Below, one piece after another: positions 1 to 6,597 of a stretch of DNA of 13,031 nt. Origin of the DNA: Rubrivivax sp. (GTDB lineage Bacteria; Pseudomonadota; Gammaproteobacteria; Burkholderiales; Burkholderiaceae_C); the NCBI GenBank assembly GCA_020851615.1, contig JADZCL010000213.1:1-13031 (forward strand), read 5' to 3'. Numbering within the stretch: position 1 is the stretch's first letter; each line of letters begins with the position of its first letter. The notes under the pieces were generated by a model. It did no database searches and was not told where the DNA came from. It saw only the letters and a list, made by a program, of their open reading frames with translations. The translations under genes were made by a program, and so were the position numbers.

Positions 1-728
1 GCCCCCTGGCGGCGATAGAGCACGCCCAGCGTGTTGAAGAGCGGCGCGTAGCCAGGATCCTGCGCGAAGGCCCCGCGCAGCCAGGCGTAGGCCGCTGGGG
101 CATCCCCCTGCGCCAGTTCCTCTGCGGCGCGGTTGTTCATGAACATCGCCAGCACACGGTGCTCGTCGATCAGGCGCCACTGCTGCCGGCGCAGGTCCTG
201 CCCGGGCAGGAAGTCGACCACCAGCGCCGAGTCGAAGGCCGAGCGCGCACGCTCGAGCGGCGCGCCCAGGGCCAGGTTGACATGGCCGACGACGAAGGTG
301 AACCCGCCCTGGTGCTCGATCAGCGGCGTGCCCAGCACCTCCTGGAAGCGGACCGACAAGCCCAGTTCGCGCGCCAGCGCCGCCGTCATCAACACCAGCG
401 ACAGGCAGTTGCCGCGCCGTGCCGCGAAGGCCTCGCCGGCGGTCCGGGTGTACGCGCTGTCGTATTCGAGCAGCAGGTCACCCGGTGTCGCCAGCGCGTC
501 TAGCAGCGCCTGCTGCGGCCCCTTGCGCCACACCTGCGGCGCCACGCGTTCGGCCACGAAGCGCTGCATGGCCGGCGTCAGCGCCAGCGCCGCCTCCGCA
601 GCCGGGGTGGGCTGCAGCGGTGCAAACAGCGCGTCATCGAACGCCGCCTGCCCGTTCAACGCCGGCGCCTGCACGCCGGCGCAACCCAGCAGCAGCAGGC
701 TCGTCAGCAAGATCATCCAGGCCTTCAT
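1..728 (-). CDS. Transglutaminase-like lipoprotein with C-terminal TPR-like segment (partial, runs off left edge)
   Basis: This minus-strand frame is open from ATG 726-728 to the window edge (242 codons, no stop). It starts MKAWMILLTSLLLLGC: one Lys, a hydrophobic run and a lipobox LLGC with Cys16, so it should be a lipidated, exported protein. A transglutaminase/papain-like triad is visible: Cys108 in RRGNCLSL, His149 in VVGHVNLAL and Asp172 in ALVVDFLP. The spacing is typical of bacterial transglutaminase-like domains that select proteins by a Cys followed by a helix. From about residue 195 the chain reads as a TPR-like helix pair (NNRAAEELAQGD, then FNTLGVLYRRQGA), cut off at the edge. A GGAG lies 6 nt before the ATG. 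It is divergent from lptD. The substrate is unknown; it may be a peptidase or only a structural domain. Plus-strand frames over the same bases are shadows: only this strand shows a lipobox and an ordered triad. Confidence 0.85.
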   Translation of the reverse strand, partial: MKAWMILLTSLLLLGCAGVQAPALNGQAAFDDALFAPLQPTPAAEAALALTPAMQRFVAERVAPQVWRKGPQQALLDALATPGDLLLEYDSAYTRTAGEAFAARRGNCLSLVLMTAALARELGLSVRFQEVLGTPLIEHQGGFTFVVGHVNLALGAPLERARSAFDSALVVDFLPGQDLRRQQWRLIDEHRVLAMFMNNRAAEELAQGDAPAAYAWLRGAFAQDPGYAPLFNTLGVLYRRQG

Positions 729-845
729 CGCCAGCTCCGGCCCGGCACCCACACCGTGCCGGTAGCGCACAAATACTGAACCCGCCGCGGGGTGGCGTCA
801 ATGGAACGCCCGGCGAGCCTGCCATGGATAATCCGCCCCCAGCCC

Positions 846-3200
846 ATGAAGTGCGCCCCTTGCGTCCCGCGCCTGCTTGCTCTGGCCGCTGCGGGGCTGA
901 TGGCCTGTCCGCCCGGCTGGAGCCAGGGGCCAGGCCGGGCACCGGCGCCGCCAGCACGGCCAGCGAGCGCGCCCGCACCGATCGAACTGCAGGCGCGCGA
1001 GCTGCATGCGCGGCCCGACCTCGATGCCCAGGCGCTGGGCGACGTGAAGCTGCAGCGCGGACCCCTGCTGCTGCAGGCCGACTGGCTGAACTGGGACCAG
1101 GCGCAGGATCGCGTTCACGCGCGCGGTCACGTGCGCATCGACCACCCGAGCGGCCAGTACAGCGGCACCGAGCTGGACCTGCAGCTGGACCGCTACTTCG
1201 GCTTCTTCCTGCTGCCGCGCTACGAGTTCACGCGCGTGCAGGCGGGCGGGCGCGGCCAGCGCATCGACTTCCTGGGCCGCGAGCGCTCGGTGATCGAGGG
1301 CGGCTGGTACACGAGCTGCCCGCGCGAGGACGTCGTCTCGCCAACCGGCGAGGGCGGCACGCCGCGCCCGGACTGGGTGCTGCAGAGCAAACGTGTGCAG
1401 CTCGACTTCGAGGCCAACGAGGGCATCGCCGAGGGCGCCGTGCTGCGCTTCATGAACGTGCCGATCCTGGCGCTGCCGACGCTAAGCTTTCCAATCGGCG
1501 AGGGACGCAAGTCGGGCTGGCTGCCGCCGACGCTGGACTTCGACACGCGCAGCGGCCTGAGCGTGGCGGTGCCCTACTACTGGAACATCGCGCCCAACCG
1601 CGACGCCACGCTGACACCGCGCATCGTCACCCGCCGGGGGCTGGCGGCCGACGGCGAGTTCCGCTATCTGGAGCCGGGATACGCCGGCCGCATCGCGCTG
1701 GGCGTACTGCCGCGCGACCGCGTCGCCGACCGCTCACGCTGGTCGCTGCAGGCGCAGCACGAAGGGCAGTTGCCGCTGGATGGGCGGTGGAACCTGGACG
1801 CCCTGCGCGTATCCGACGACGCATGGTGGAAGGACTTCCCGACCGATTCGCGCAGCCTCACGCCGCGCCTGCTGTCGCAGCAAGTGGGAGTCGAGCGCGA
1901 CCTCGAGCTTGGCGGCGGGCGCGGCTTGGCGTATGCCCGGCTGCAACGCTGGCAGGTGCTGCAGGGCAGCGATCAGGTCGTCACCGCGCCCTACGAACGC
2001 GCGCCGCAGCTGGGCCTGCAGATGGCAGGGCGCCTGGCCGCGCCCGTCACCGCGGTGGACTACACATTGCAGAGCGAGGCCTCGCGCTTCGTGCTGCCCG
2101 ACAACACTCCCGCCGCCGCTGCCCCTACGGGCTGGCGCGGGCACGTGCTGGGCAGCCTGTGGCACCGCTTCGGCGACAGCGGCGCCTGGCTGCAGCCGCG
2201 CCTGAGCGTGAACGCTGCGGCCTACGCGCTGGACCAGCCACTCTCCGATGGCCGCCGCCACGCACAGCGCATCATCCCGACGGCGAGCCTGGAGGGCGGC
2301 CTGGTGCTGGAGCGCGAGACGGCGCTGCTGGGCCGCAAGCTGCGGCAGACGCTCGAGCCGCGCGCGCTGTACGTCAACACCCCCTGGCGCGCGCAGGACG
2401 CGCTGCCCAACTTCGACTCCGCGGGCCGCAACATCGACTTCGAGTCGATCTTCTCCGAGAACGCGTTCTCGGGCGTGGACCGCGTCTCCGACTCGCATCA
2501 GCTGACGCTGGGCCTGACATCACGCCTGTTCGATTCCGCCAGCGGCGCCGAAGTCGGGCGCCTGGGCGTTGCGCAGCGCTTCCTGCTGCGCGCGCAGCGC
2601 ATCACGCCCGAGGGGCAGCCCTACGCGCGCGGTGGCTCCGATCTCTTCCTGCTGGGCGGCGTGTCGCCCCATCCGCAGCTGGCGCTGGATGCCTCGGCAC
2701 AGTACAGCCCCGAGCTCGGCCGCACCATGCGCGCGGTGGCCTCGGCGCGCTGGAATCCCGGCGAGTTCCGCACCCTGAGCGCCACCTACCGCCTCACCCG
2801 CAACCTGGCCGAGCAGGTCGAGCTCGGCTGGCAGTGGCCGGTATGGAAATCGGCCATGGTCCCCGCCGCAAGCGTCGACGCACGCCGCAGCGCCAGCAGC
2901 TGCGGCGGCACCTGGTACTCGGTCGGGCGCGTCAACTACAGCTTGCGCGACCGGCGGCTGACCGACTCCATCGTGGGCGTCGAGTACGACGCCGGCTGCT
3001 GGATCGTGCGCCTGGTCGCCGAGCGGCTTTCCACCGGCCGCACCGAGGCCACCACGCACATCCTGCTGCAGCTCGAGCTGGTGGGCCTGTCGCGCCTGGG
3101 CGCCAACCCGCTCAAGGTGTTGAAGGACAATATCCCCGGCTACCGCCTGCTGCGCGAAGAGCCTGCCCAACCGACACCGGCGCCGCCCCGCTATGACTGA
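846..3200 (+). CDS. lptD: LPS-assembly outer membrane protein LptD
   Basis: LptD is the outer-membrane barrel that, with the plug LptE, inserts lipopolysaccharide into the outer leaflet. From ATG 846 the protein has 784 residues, a normal size for the family. Residues 1-27 look like a Sec signal peptide (MKCAPCVPRLLALAAAGL, then a cut near WSQ). An Ala/Pro linker follows, then the OstA/LptA-like periplasmic jellyroll at about 46-130 (IELQARELHARPDLDAQALG, ADWLNWDQAQDRVHARGHV). The C-terminal barrel holds the family landmarks GGWYTSCPRED, SFPIGEGRKSGWLPPTL and PYYWNIAPNRDATLTPR. Mature cysteines are only C158, C686 and C718. In-frame starts at GTG 792 and ATG 801 would add 18 or 15 residues. 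ATG 801 has a better GGGG upstream, but 846 gives the cleaner signal peptide, so the start is uncertain. It is the first gene of the run with surA and rsmA; its stop overlaps the surA start. Confidence 0.96.
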   Translation: MKCAPCVPRLLALAAAGLMACPPGWSQGPGRAPAPPARPASAPAPIELQARELHARPDLDAQALGDVKLQRGPLLLQADWLNWDQAQDRVHARGHVRIDHPSGQYSGTELDLQLDRYFGFFLLPRYEFTRVQAGGRGQRIDFLGRERSVIEGGWYTSCPREDVVSPTGEGGTPRPDWVLQSKRVQLDFEANEGIAEGAVLRFMNVPILALPTLSFPIGEGRKSGWLPPTLDFDTRSGLSVAVPYYWNIAPNRDATLTPRIVTRRGLAADGEFRYLEPGYAGRIALGVLPRDRVADRSRWSLQAQHEGQLPLDGRWNLDALRVSDDAWWKDFPTDSRSLTPRLLSQQVGVERDLELGGGRGLAYARLQRWQVLQGSDQVVTAPYERAPQLGLQMAGRLAAPVTAVDYTLQSEASRFVLPDNTPAAAAPTGWRGHVLGSLWHRFGDSGAWLQPRLSVNAAAYALDQPLSDGRRHAQRIIPTASLEGGLVLERETALLGRKLRQTLEPRALYVNTPWRAQDALPNFDSAGRNIDFESIFSENAFSGVDRVSDSHQLTLGLTSRLFDSASGAEVGRLGVAQRFLLRAQRITPEGQPYARGGSDLFLLGGVSPHPQLALDASAQYSPELGRTMRAVASARWNPGEFRTLSATYRLTRNLAEQVELGWQWPVWKSAMVPAASVDARRSASSCGGTWYSVGRVNYSLRDRRLTDSIVGVEYDAGCWIVRLVAERLSTGRTEATTHILLQLELVGLSRLGANPLKVLKDNIPGYRLLREEPAQPTPAPPRYD

Positions 3201-4518
3201 TTCCCTGCCTCGACGACGCAGCGCCGCGGCGCGCGCCACGCTCACGGCGCTGCTGGCTGGTGGCCTGTGCCTGCCGCTGGCCGCCCAGACCCGCCCCACG
3301 GCGCGCAACGGCGACTACATCGTCGCCGTCGTCAACCAGGAGCTGGTGACCGCCGGCGAACTCGAGCGCCGCATCGAGAGCACCCGCCAGGGCGGCCGTG
3401 TGCCAGCGGCCAGCGACGACGAGCTGCGCCGCCAGGCGCTGGACGCCCTGCTCGAGGAGCGCGTGATCGTCACCCATGCGCGCGAAGTGGGCGCACGCGT
3501 GGACGAGCCCGATCTCGAACGCGCGGTGCAGAGCATCGCCCAGCAGAACCAGCTGACCATCGACCAGCTGCGCGAGCGGCTGCGCCAGGAAGGCGTCGAC
3601 TACGCGCGCTTTCGCGCCCAGCTGCGCGACCAGATGATGGTCGAGCGGGTGCGCGAGCGCGAGGTCTACCCGCGCATCAACATCACCGACCTCGAGGTCG
3701 ATCACCTGGTCGATCGGCAGCGCGCAGCGGCGCAGGCCGACGCCGAGCTCGACATTGCCCAGATCCTCGTCACCGTGCCCGAGGGCGCCAGCGAGGACGT
3801 GCGGCAGCAGCGTCGCCAGCGGGCCGACCAGGCGCTGGCGCGTGTGCGCGCCGGTGAGGATTTCGCCACTGTGGCACGCGAGCTCTCCGAAGACACCAAC
3901 CGTGCCAAGGGCGGGCAGATCGGGCTGCGCGCGGCCTCGCGGTTGCCCGATCTCTTCGTCGATGCGGTGCGCCCGCTGGCGCCCGGCGAGGTGGCACCGG
4001 CCCTGGTGGCCAGCGGGGCGGGCTTTCACGTCATCAAGCTGCTGCAGCGGCACGAGGGCGCGGCCTTGCGCGTGACGCAGACGCACGCGCGTCACATCCT
4101 GCTGCGCACCTCCGCCCAGCTCCCGGCCGAAGCGGCAGCCCAGCGGCTGGAAGAGCTGCGCAGCCAGATCCTGGCCGGCAGCCGCCGCTTCGACGAAGCC
4201 GCCCGCGAGCTCTCCGACGACGGCAGCGCAGCGGTCGGGGGCGATCTCGGCTGGGCCGGCCCCGGCCAGTTCGTGCCCGAGTTCGAAGAGGCGATGAACC
4301 ACCTGCCTCTGGACGGCATCTCGGCGCCGCTGGTGTCACGATTTGGCGTGCACCTGATCCAGGTGCTCGAGCGCCGCGAAGTCGCGCTCGACCCACGCCA
4401 GCTGCGCGACCAGGCGCGGGCGCAGCTGCGCGAGCAGAAGTTCGCAGACGCCTATGCGGACTGGGCGCGCGAGTTGCGCGCGCGCGCCTACGTGGAGATG
4501 CGCGAACCGCCGCTGTAA
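3193..4518 (+). CDS. surA: Periplasmic chaperone / peptidyl-prolyl isomerase SurA
   Basis: SurA escorts unfolded outer-membrane proteins, including LptD, across the periplasm to the BAM complex. The protein has 441 residues. The N-terminus has an RRR patch and a hydrophobic run ending PLAAQ, a Sec signal peptide cut near residue 32. Next is the SurA N-terminal chaperone module (about 40-180: [40 protein letters not shown]). Two parvulin domains follow: about 182-285 ([40 protein letters not shown]) and about 295-396 ([44 protein letters not shown]). A C-terminal helix completes the chaperone core. ATG 3193 sits inside the end of lptD (8-nt overlap, ATGACTGA), which suggests translational coupling. 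The lptD-surA order is standard in proteobacteria, but the usual next gene pdxA is absent here. Confidence 0.97.
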   Translation: MTDSLPRRRSAAARATLTALLAGGLCLPLAAQTRPTARNGDYIVAVVNQELVTAGELERRIESTRQGGRVPAASDDELRRQALDALLEERVIVTHAREVGARVDEPDLERAVQSIAQQNQLTIDQLRERLRQEGVDYARFRAQLRDQMMVERVREREVYPRINITDLEVDHLVDRQRAAAQADAELDIAQILVTVPEGASEDVRQQRRQRADQALARVRAGEDFATVARELSEDTNRAKGGQIGLRAASRLPDLFVDAVRPLAPGEVAPALVASGAGFHVIKLLQRHEGAALRVTQTHARHILLRTSAQLPAEAAAQRLEELRSQILAGSRRFDEAARELSDDGSAAVGGDLGWAGPGQFVPEFEEAMNHLPLDGISAPLVSRFGVHLIQVLERREVALDPRQLRDQARAQLREQKFADAYADWARELRARAYVEMREPPL

Positions 4519-4538
4519 GGCGGCGTGGCGGCCACTCC

Positions 4539-5303
4539 GTGAGGCACCTGCCGCGCAAGCGCTTCGGCCAGCATTTCCTGGTCGACGCGGCCATCATCGA
4601 GGCCATCGTCGACGCGATCGACCCGCGTGCCGGGGAGGCACTGATCGAGATCGGACCGGGGCTGGGTGCCCTGACCGAAGCGCTGCTGGCGCGCGGCGCA
4701 CGGCTGACGCTGATCGAGCTCGACCGCGACCTCGCCGCGCACTGGCGCGGCGATGCCCGCGTGCAGGTCATCGAGGCCGACGTGCTGAAGGTCGACTTCG
4801 CGGCACTGGCGGGCGCCGCCCCGGCGCCGCTGCGCATCTGCGGCAACCTGCCCTACAACATCTCCTCGCCCCTCCTCTTTCACCTGCTGCCGGTGGCGCA
4901 GCAGGTGCGCACGCAGCACTTCATGCTGCAGCGGGAAGTCGTGCAGCGCATGGTGGCCACGCCCGGGCACAAGGAGTACGGCCGCCTGAGCGTGATGCTG
5001 CAATGGCGCTACGCGATGCAGGCGGTGCTGGATGTCGCGCCCACGGCATTCGACCCGCCTCCGCGCGTGGACTCGGCCGTCGTCGTGATGCGACCGCACG
5101 CGCAGCCGGTGGCGCTGGACGCGCAGCTGCTGGAGGATCTGGTCGCGGTGGCCTTCTCGCAGCGGCGCAAGCTGCTGCGCCACACCCTGGGCCGCTGGCT
5201 GGAAGACCGTGGCGCGAGCGCCGACTTTGATTGCCAGCGCCGTGCCGAAGAGGTGCCGGTGGCTCAATACCTGGCGCTGGCGCAGCGCCTCAGCGCGCGC
5301 TGA
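4539..5303 (+). CDS. rsmA: 16S rRNA (adenine(1518)-N(6)/adenine(1519)-N(6)) dimethyltransferase RsmA (KsgA)
   Basis: RsmA transfers four methyl groups from S-adenosylmethionine to two adjacent adenines near the 3' end of 16S rRNA, a late check in 30S assembly. The 254-residue product has the family N-terminus [10 protein letters not shown], the SAM-binding motif [15 protein letters not shown] (GxGxG at 39-43), the acidic IELDRDL at the end of strand 2, and the catalytic NLPY at 103-106 ([17 protein letters not shown]). Further family segments are [22 protein letters not shown] and [10 protein letters not shown], then a small helical C-terminal domain. The start is GTG 4539, 20 nt after the surA stop; the conserved KRFGQHFL lies at residues 7-14, so little room exists for another start. 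No strong Shine-Dalgarno is visible, so translation may depend on coupling with surA. The stop codon lies inside a 16-nt palindrome that begins a tandem repeat. Confidence 0.96.
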   Translation: MRHLPRKRFGQHFLVDAAIIEAIVDAIDPRAGEALIEIGPGLGALTEALLARGARLTLIELDRDLAAHWRGDARVQVIEADVLKVDFAALAGAAPAPLRICGNLPYNISSPLLFHLLPVAQQVRTQHFMLQREVVQRMVATPGHKEYGRLSVMLQWRYAMQAVLDVAPTAFDPPPRVDSAVVVMRPHAQPVALDAQLLEDLVAVAFSQRRKLLRHTLGRWLEDRGASADFDCQRRAEEVPVAQYLALAQRLSAR

Positions 5304-5342
5304 GCGCGCCGAGAACTCAGCGCGCGCCAAGCGCGCCGAGGG
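5289..5342. repeat. Two-copy 27-bp imperfect tandem repeat with a 16-bp palindrome across the rsmA stop
   Basis: Unit 1 (5289-5315) and unit 2 (5316-5342) both read CTCAGCGCGCGC, two variable bases, AGCGCGCCGAG, two variable bases; 23 of 27 positions match. Unit 1 contains the perfect palindrome CTCAGCGCGCGCTGAG at 5289-5304, which includes the rsmA TGA (5301-5303). The second copy has CA in place of TG and is no longer a perfect palindrome. RNA from here could fold strongly, but no T tract follows, so it is not a typical intrinsic terminator. Confidence 0.7.
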
Positions 5343-5361
5343 TGGCTGGGCCAGGAGTCGC

Positions 5362-5574
5362 TCAGGCCGCGTTCAGCCACATCGACGTGTCGAACGCGCT
5401 GCACATCAGCGGCATGTTCATGCCGAAGTTGGGATTGGCGCCGGTCTTGGGCACCGCCACCTTGGTCGGCGGCTTGGCGACCAGCGCGCCAGCCGAACCT
5501 GTCTGGGCCGTCTCAGCAGCCCGCTCCCATGACCCGTTTTCCTGGGAGCGGGCTACTGAAAAGAATAGAAACAT
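5362..5574 (-). CDS. Small uncharacterised reading frame (70 codons) or remnant of a gene end
   Basis: I do not recognise this product. The frame starts at ATG 5572-5574 inside the end of barstar (22-nt overlap) and stops at 5362. Its first third reads through the stem-loop at 5518-5554 and looks non-native. The last 40 or so codons (from about ALVAKPPTKVAVPKTG to CSAFDTSMWLNAA) have almost only G or C in third position, like the true genes nearby, which hints at selection on this part. No Shine-Dalgarno of note precedes the ATG, and no signal or membrane segment is visible. It could be a small coupled protein, the 3' remnant of a larger gene whose front was lost, or chance. The opposite strand is also open here but carries several TTG codons and fits less well. 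Confidence 0.25.
   Translation of the reverse strand: MFLFFSVARSQENGSWERAAETAQTGSAGALVAKPPTKVAVPKTGANPNFGMNMPLMCSAFDTSMWLNAA
5518..5554. repeat. Perfect 12-bp inverted repeat (stem-loop) overlapping the barstar stop
   Basis: Left arm AGCCCGCTCCCA (5518-5529) and right arm TGGGAGCGGGCT (5543-5554) are exact reverse complements with a 13-nt loop. The barstar stop codon (5553-5555, minus strand) lies at the foot of the stem. There is no T run on either side, so an intrinsic terminator is unlikely in the classical form. It may protect the 3' end of the RNase/barstar message, slow polymerase, or be a copy of a dispersed REP-like element. Confidence 0.6.
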
Positions 5575-5948
5575 CGGAATGGAATCCGACGCTCACCCCA
5601 GAAGTCGGCCGCCTCGCGGAAGACGTCCAGCAGTTGTTCGCGCGCCTCGCGGTCGAAGCGCGGGCCGTCGGGCAGTTGCTCGAGCACGACCACGAAGCCC
5701 GGCTGCTGCCCGGCCTTGTTGACGAGGTCGGTCATGCAGTCGTAGAGCGCGTCCAGGTTCTTCCCGAAATGCTGGGGAAAGGTGAACGCGAGGGCGATCT
5801 GCTCAAGCACGTCCTGCTTGGACTGTGCCTGCCCGAGATTGGCATACAGGAAATGTTGACCCGTCTCGCCGGCGGCCCTCATGAGGTCGTCGACTCGGTA
5901 GGCGCGGATCGCCTGCACGATGTTGGGTCGGACGGTCTGCAACAGCAT
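5553..5948 (-). CDS. Barstar family ribonuclease inhibitor
   Basis: Barstar-type proteins bind and block barnase-type ribonucleases in the cytoplasm. The 131-residue product has the family hallmark PQHFGKNLDALYDCMTDL; Asp66 and Asp70 match barstar Asp35 and Asp39, which enter the RNase active site. Glu104 in EQLLDVFREA matches barstar Glu76. About 30 N-terminal residues extend beyond the roughly 90-residue classical barstar. There is no signal peptide, as expected for a cytoplasmic inhibitor. ATG 5948 is preceded by a perfect AGGAGG with a 9-nt spacer (5958-5963), the strongest ribosome site in the window, which fits a need to make ample inhibitor. It lies 56 nt downstream of the RNase gene on the same strand, so the two are probably co-transcribed. 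The stop is TAG, sitting in the stem-loop base. Pairing with the neighbouring RNase makes its role quite secure. Confidence 0.93.
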   Translation of the reverse strand: MLLQTVRPNIVQAIRAYRVDDLMRAAGETGQHFLYANLGQAQSKQDVLEQIALAFTFPQHFGKNLDALYDCMTDLVNKAGQQPGFVVVLEQLPDGPRFDREAREQLLDVFREAADFWGERRIPFRCFYSFQ

Positions 5949-5957
5949 GGTCGCGTG

Positions 5958-5963
5958 CCTCCT
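5958..5963 (-). promoter_or_regulatory. Strong Shine-Dalgarno of the barstar gene
   Basis: The minus strand reads AGGAGG, then 9 nt, then the ATG of the inhibitor. By contrast the RNase gene just upstream has a GTG start with only AGGG. The sequence therefore predicts more translation of inhibitor than of toxin from a shared message. Confidence 0.7.
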
Positions 5964-6004
5964 GGCTCTTCAGACTGGAATGACGAAAATCGGTTCACTG
6001 CCGC

Positions 6005-6415
6005 TCATGGCGCGATGCGGGTGAAGCTCGCGTAATGATCGGCCGTGTAGTAACAGGCGACGGGTTCGGCCGGCCGCGCACCACCGCAGATGATGCGACG
6101 CGCCCCGCGGTCGCGTGCCTGCGGCGTCGGCACCGTGTATTCGCGGTAGTAACCCCGCCGCCGCTGCGGCAGCAGGCGTTCGCGATTGCCGAACACGCTG
6201 CCATCCTTGGCATACGGAAAGGGACCCCCACGGCGGATCAGCACGGCCGTCTGCTGCGCTTCGAGCGGCAGCGCGGCCAGTGCCACGCTGCCCGGCTCCC
6301 CCGGGGCGGAGCGCGCCTGCACGCCCGCAACCGGTGCCAGACAAGCCGCGACTGCCCATGCGAGTCCCAACTTGCGAAGCGAAGGCCAAAGCGAGGCCAG
6401 ACCGGTACCAGACAC
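6005..6415 (-). CDS. Secreted guanyl-specific ribonuclease, barnase / RNase Sa (N1/T1) family
   Basis: This family cleaves single-stranded RNA after guanosine through a 2',3'-cyclic phosphate. The 136-residue product has an N-terminal export signal: Arg14-Lys15, a hydrophobic stretch LGLAWAVAACLAPVAG and a likely cut after VQA (residue 34). That leaves a mature enzyme of about 102 residues, the usual size. Family motifs are clear: GGPFPYAKDGSVFGNRE, LLPQRRRGYYREYTVPTP, GARRIICGG and YYTADHYASF. By comparison with RNase Sa (Glu54, Arg65, His85) the catalytic residues are Glu92, Arg103 and His127, all present. Two cysteines in the mature part (C110, C121) may pair. The start is GTG 6413-6415, with AGGG 7 nt upstream; no better start keeps the signal peptide. 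Barstar follows 56 nt downstream, and a candidate promoter lies at 6442-6470. It may serve in nutrient scavenging or competition; the sequence does not decide. Confidence 0.92.
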   Translation of the reverse strand: MSGTGLASLWPSLRKLGLAWAVAACLAPVAGVQARSAPGEPGSVALAALPLEAQQTAVLIRRGGPFPYAKDGSVFGNRERLLPQRRRGYYREYTVPTPQARDRGARRIICGGARPAEPVACYYTADHYASFTRIAP

Positions 6416-6441
6416 GGGAGAACCCTGAAAGCGAAGCCGCG

Positions 6442-6470
6442 ATGGTACCGATCAGGTCCTCAAAACTCAA
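6442..6470 (-). promoter_or_regulatory. Candidate sigma70-type promoter of the RNase-barstar operon
   Basis: On the minus strand a TTGAGT (6465-6470) and a TACCAT (6442-6447) are separated by exactly 17 nt; each matches four of six consensus bases. The predicted start of transcription would fall near 6435, giving a leader of about 20 nt before the GTG. The intergenic DNA here is richer in A/T than its surroundings. This is a pattern match only. Confidence 0.3.
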
Positions 6471-6480
6471 GCGGCTGCAC

Positions 6481-6543
6481 AAAAAACAGGCACCGACAAC
6501 GGGGAATTGGTAAGCGCACGCTTACACGCTTCTTAGCACCTGT
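6481..6543 (-). terminator. Candidate terminator downstream of maeB with an inner hairpin
   Basis: Read on the minus strand, ACAGGTGC (6536-6543) can pair with GTGCCTGT (6486-6493) using two G-U pairs, directly followed by a run of T (6481-6486). Between the arms lies a second hairpin, GTAAGCG / CGCTTAC with a 2-nt loop (6510-6525). The element starts 54 nt after the maeB stop. The T run right after the outer stem fits an intrinsic terminator, but the long branched loop is unusual. The inner repeat could instead be an operator for the RNase operon, whose candidate promoter starts a few bases further on. Confidence 0.4.
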
Positions 6544-6597
6544 CGGGGATTCTTGCTCTCATTTGTGCAGTGCAAACAGCTTTACGGGCCGCTGCGG

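Noticed and set aside
419..3196. Long alternate plus-strand frame (about 925 codons) over lptD
   Set aside because: It is extremely Arg/Ala/Pro-rich with no recognisable domain, whereas the overlapping frame is a clear full-length LptD.
3112..4302. Minus-strand frame antisense to surA
   Set aside because: A shadow of SurA codon bias; no domain or start signal, while the plus strand has both parvulin domains.
5970..6482. Second minus-strand frame over the RNase gene (about 170 codons)
   Set aside because: The shifted frame loses every RNase motif and is low-complexity; the GTG 6415 frame has signal peptide and catalytic residues.
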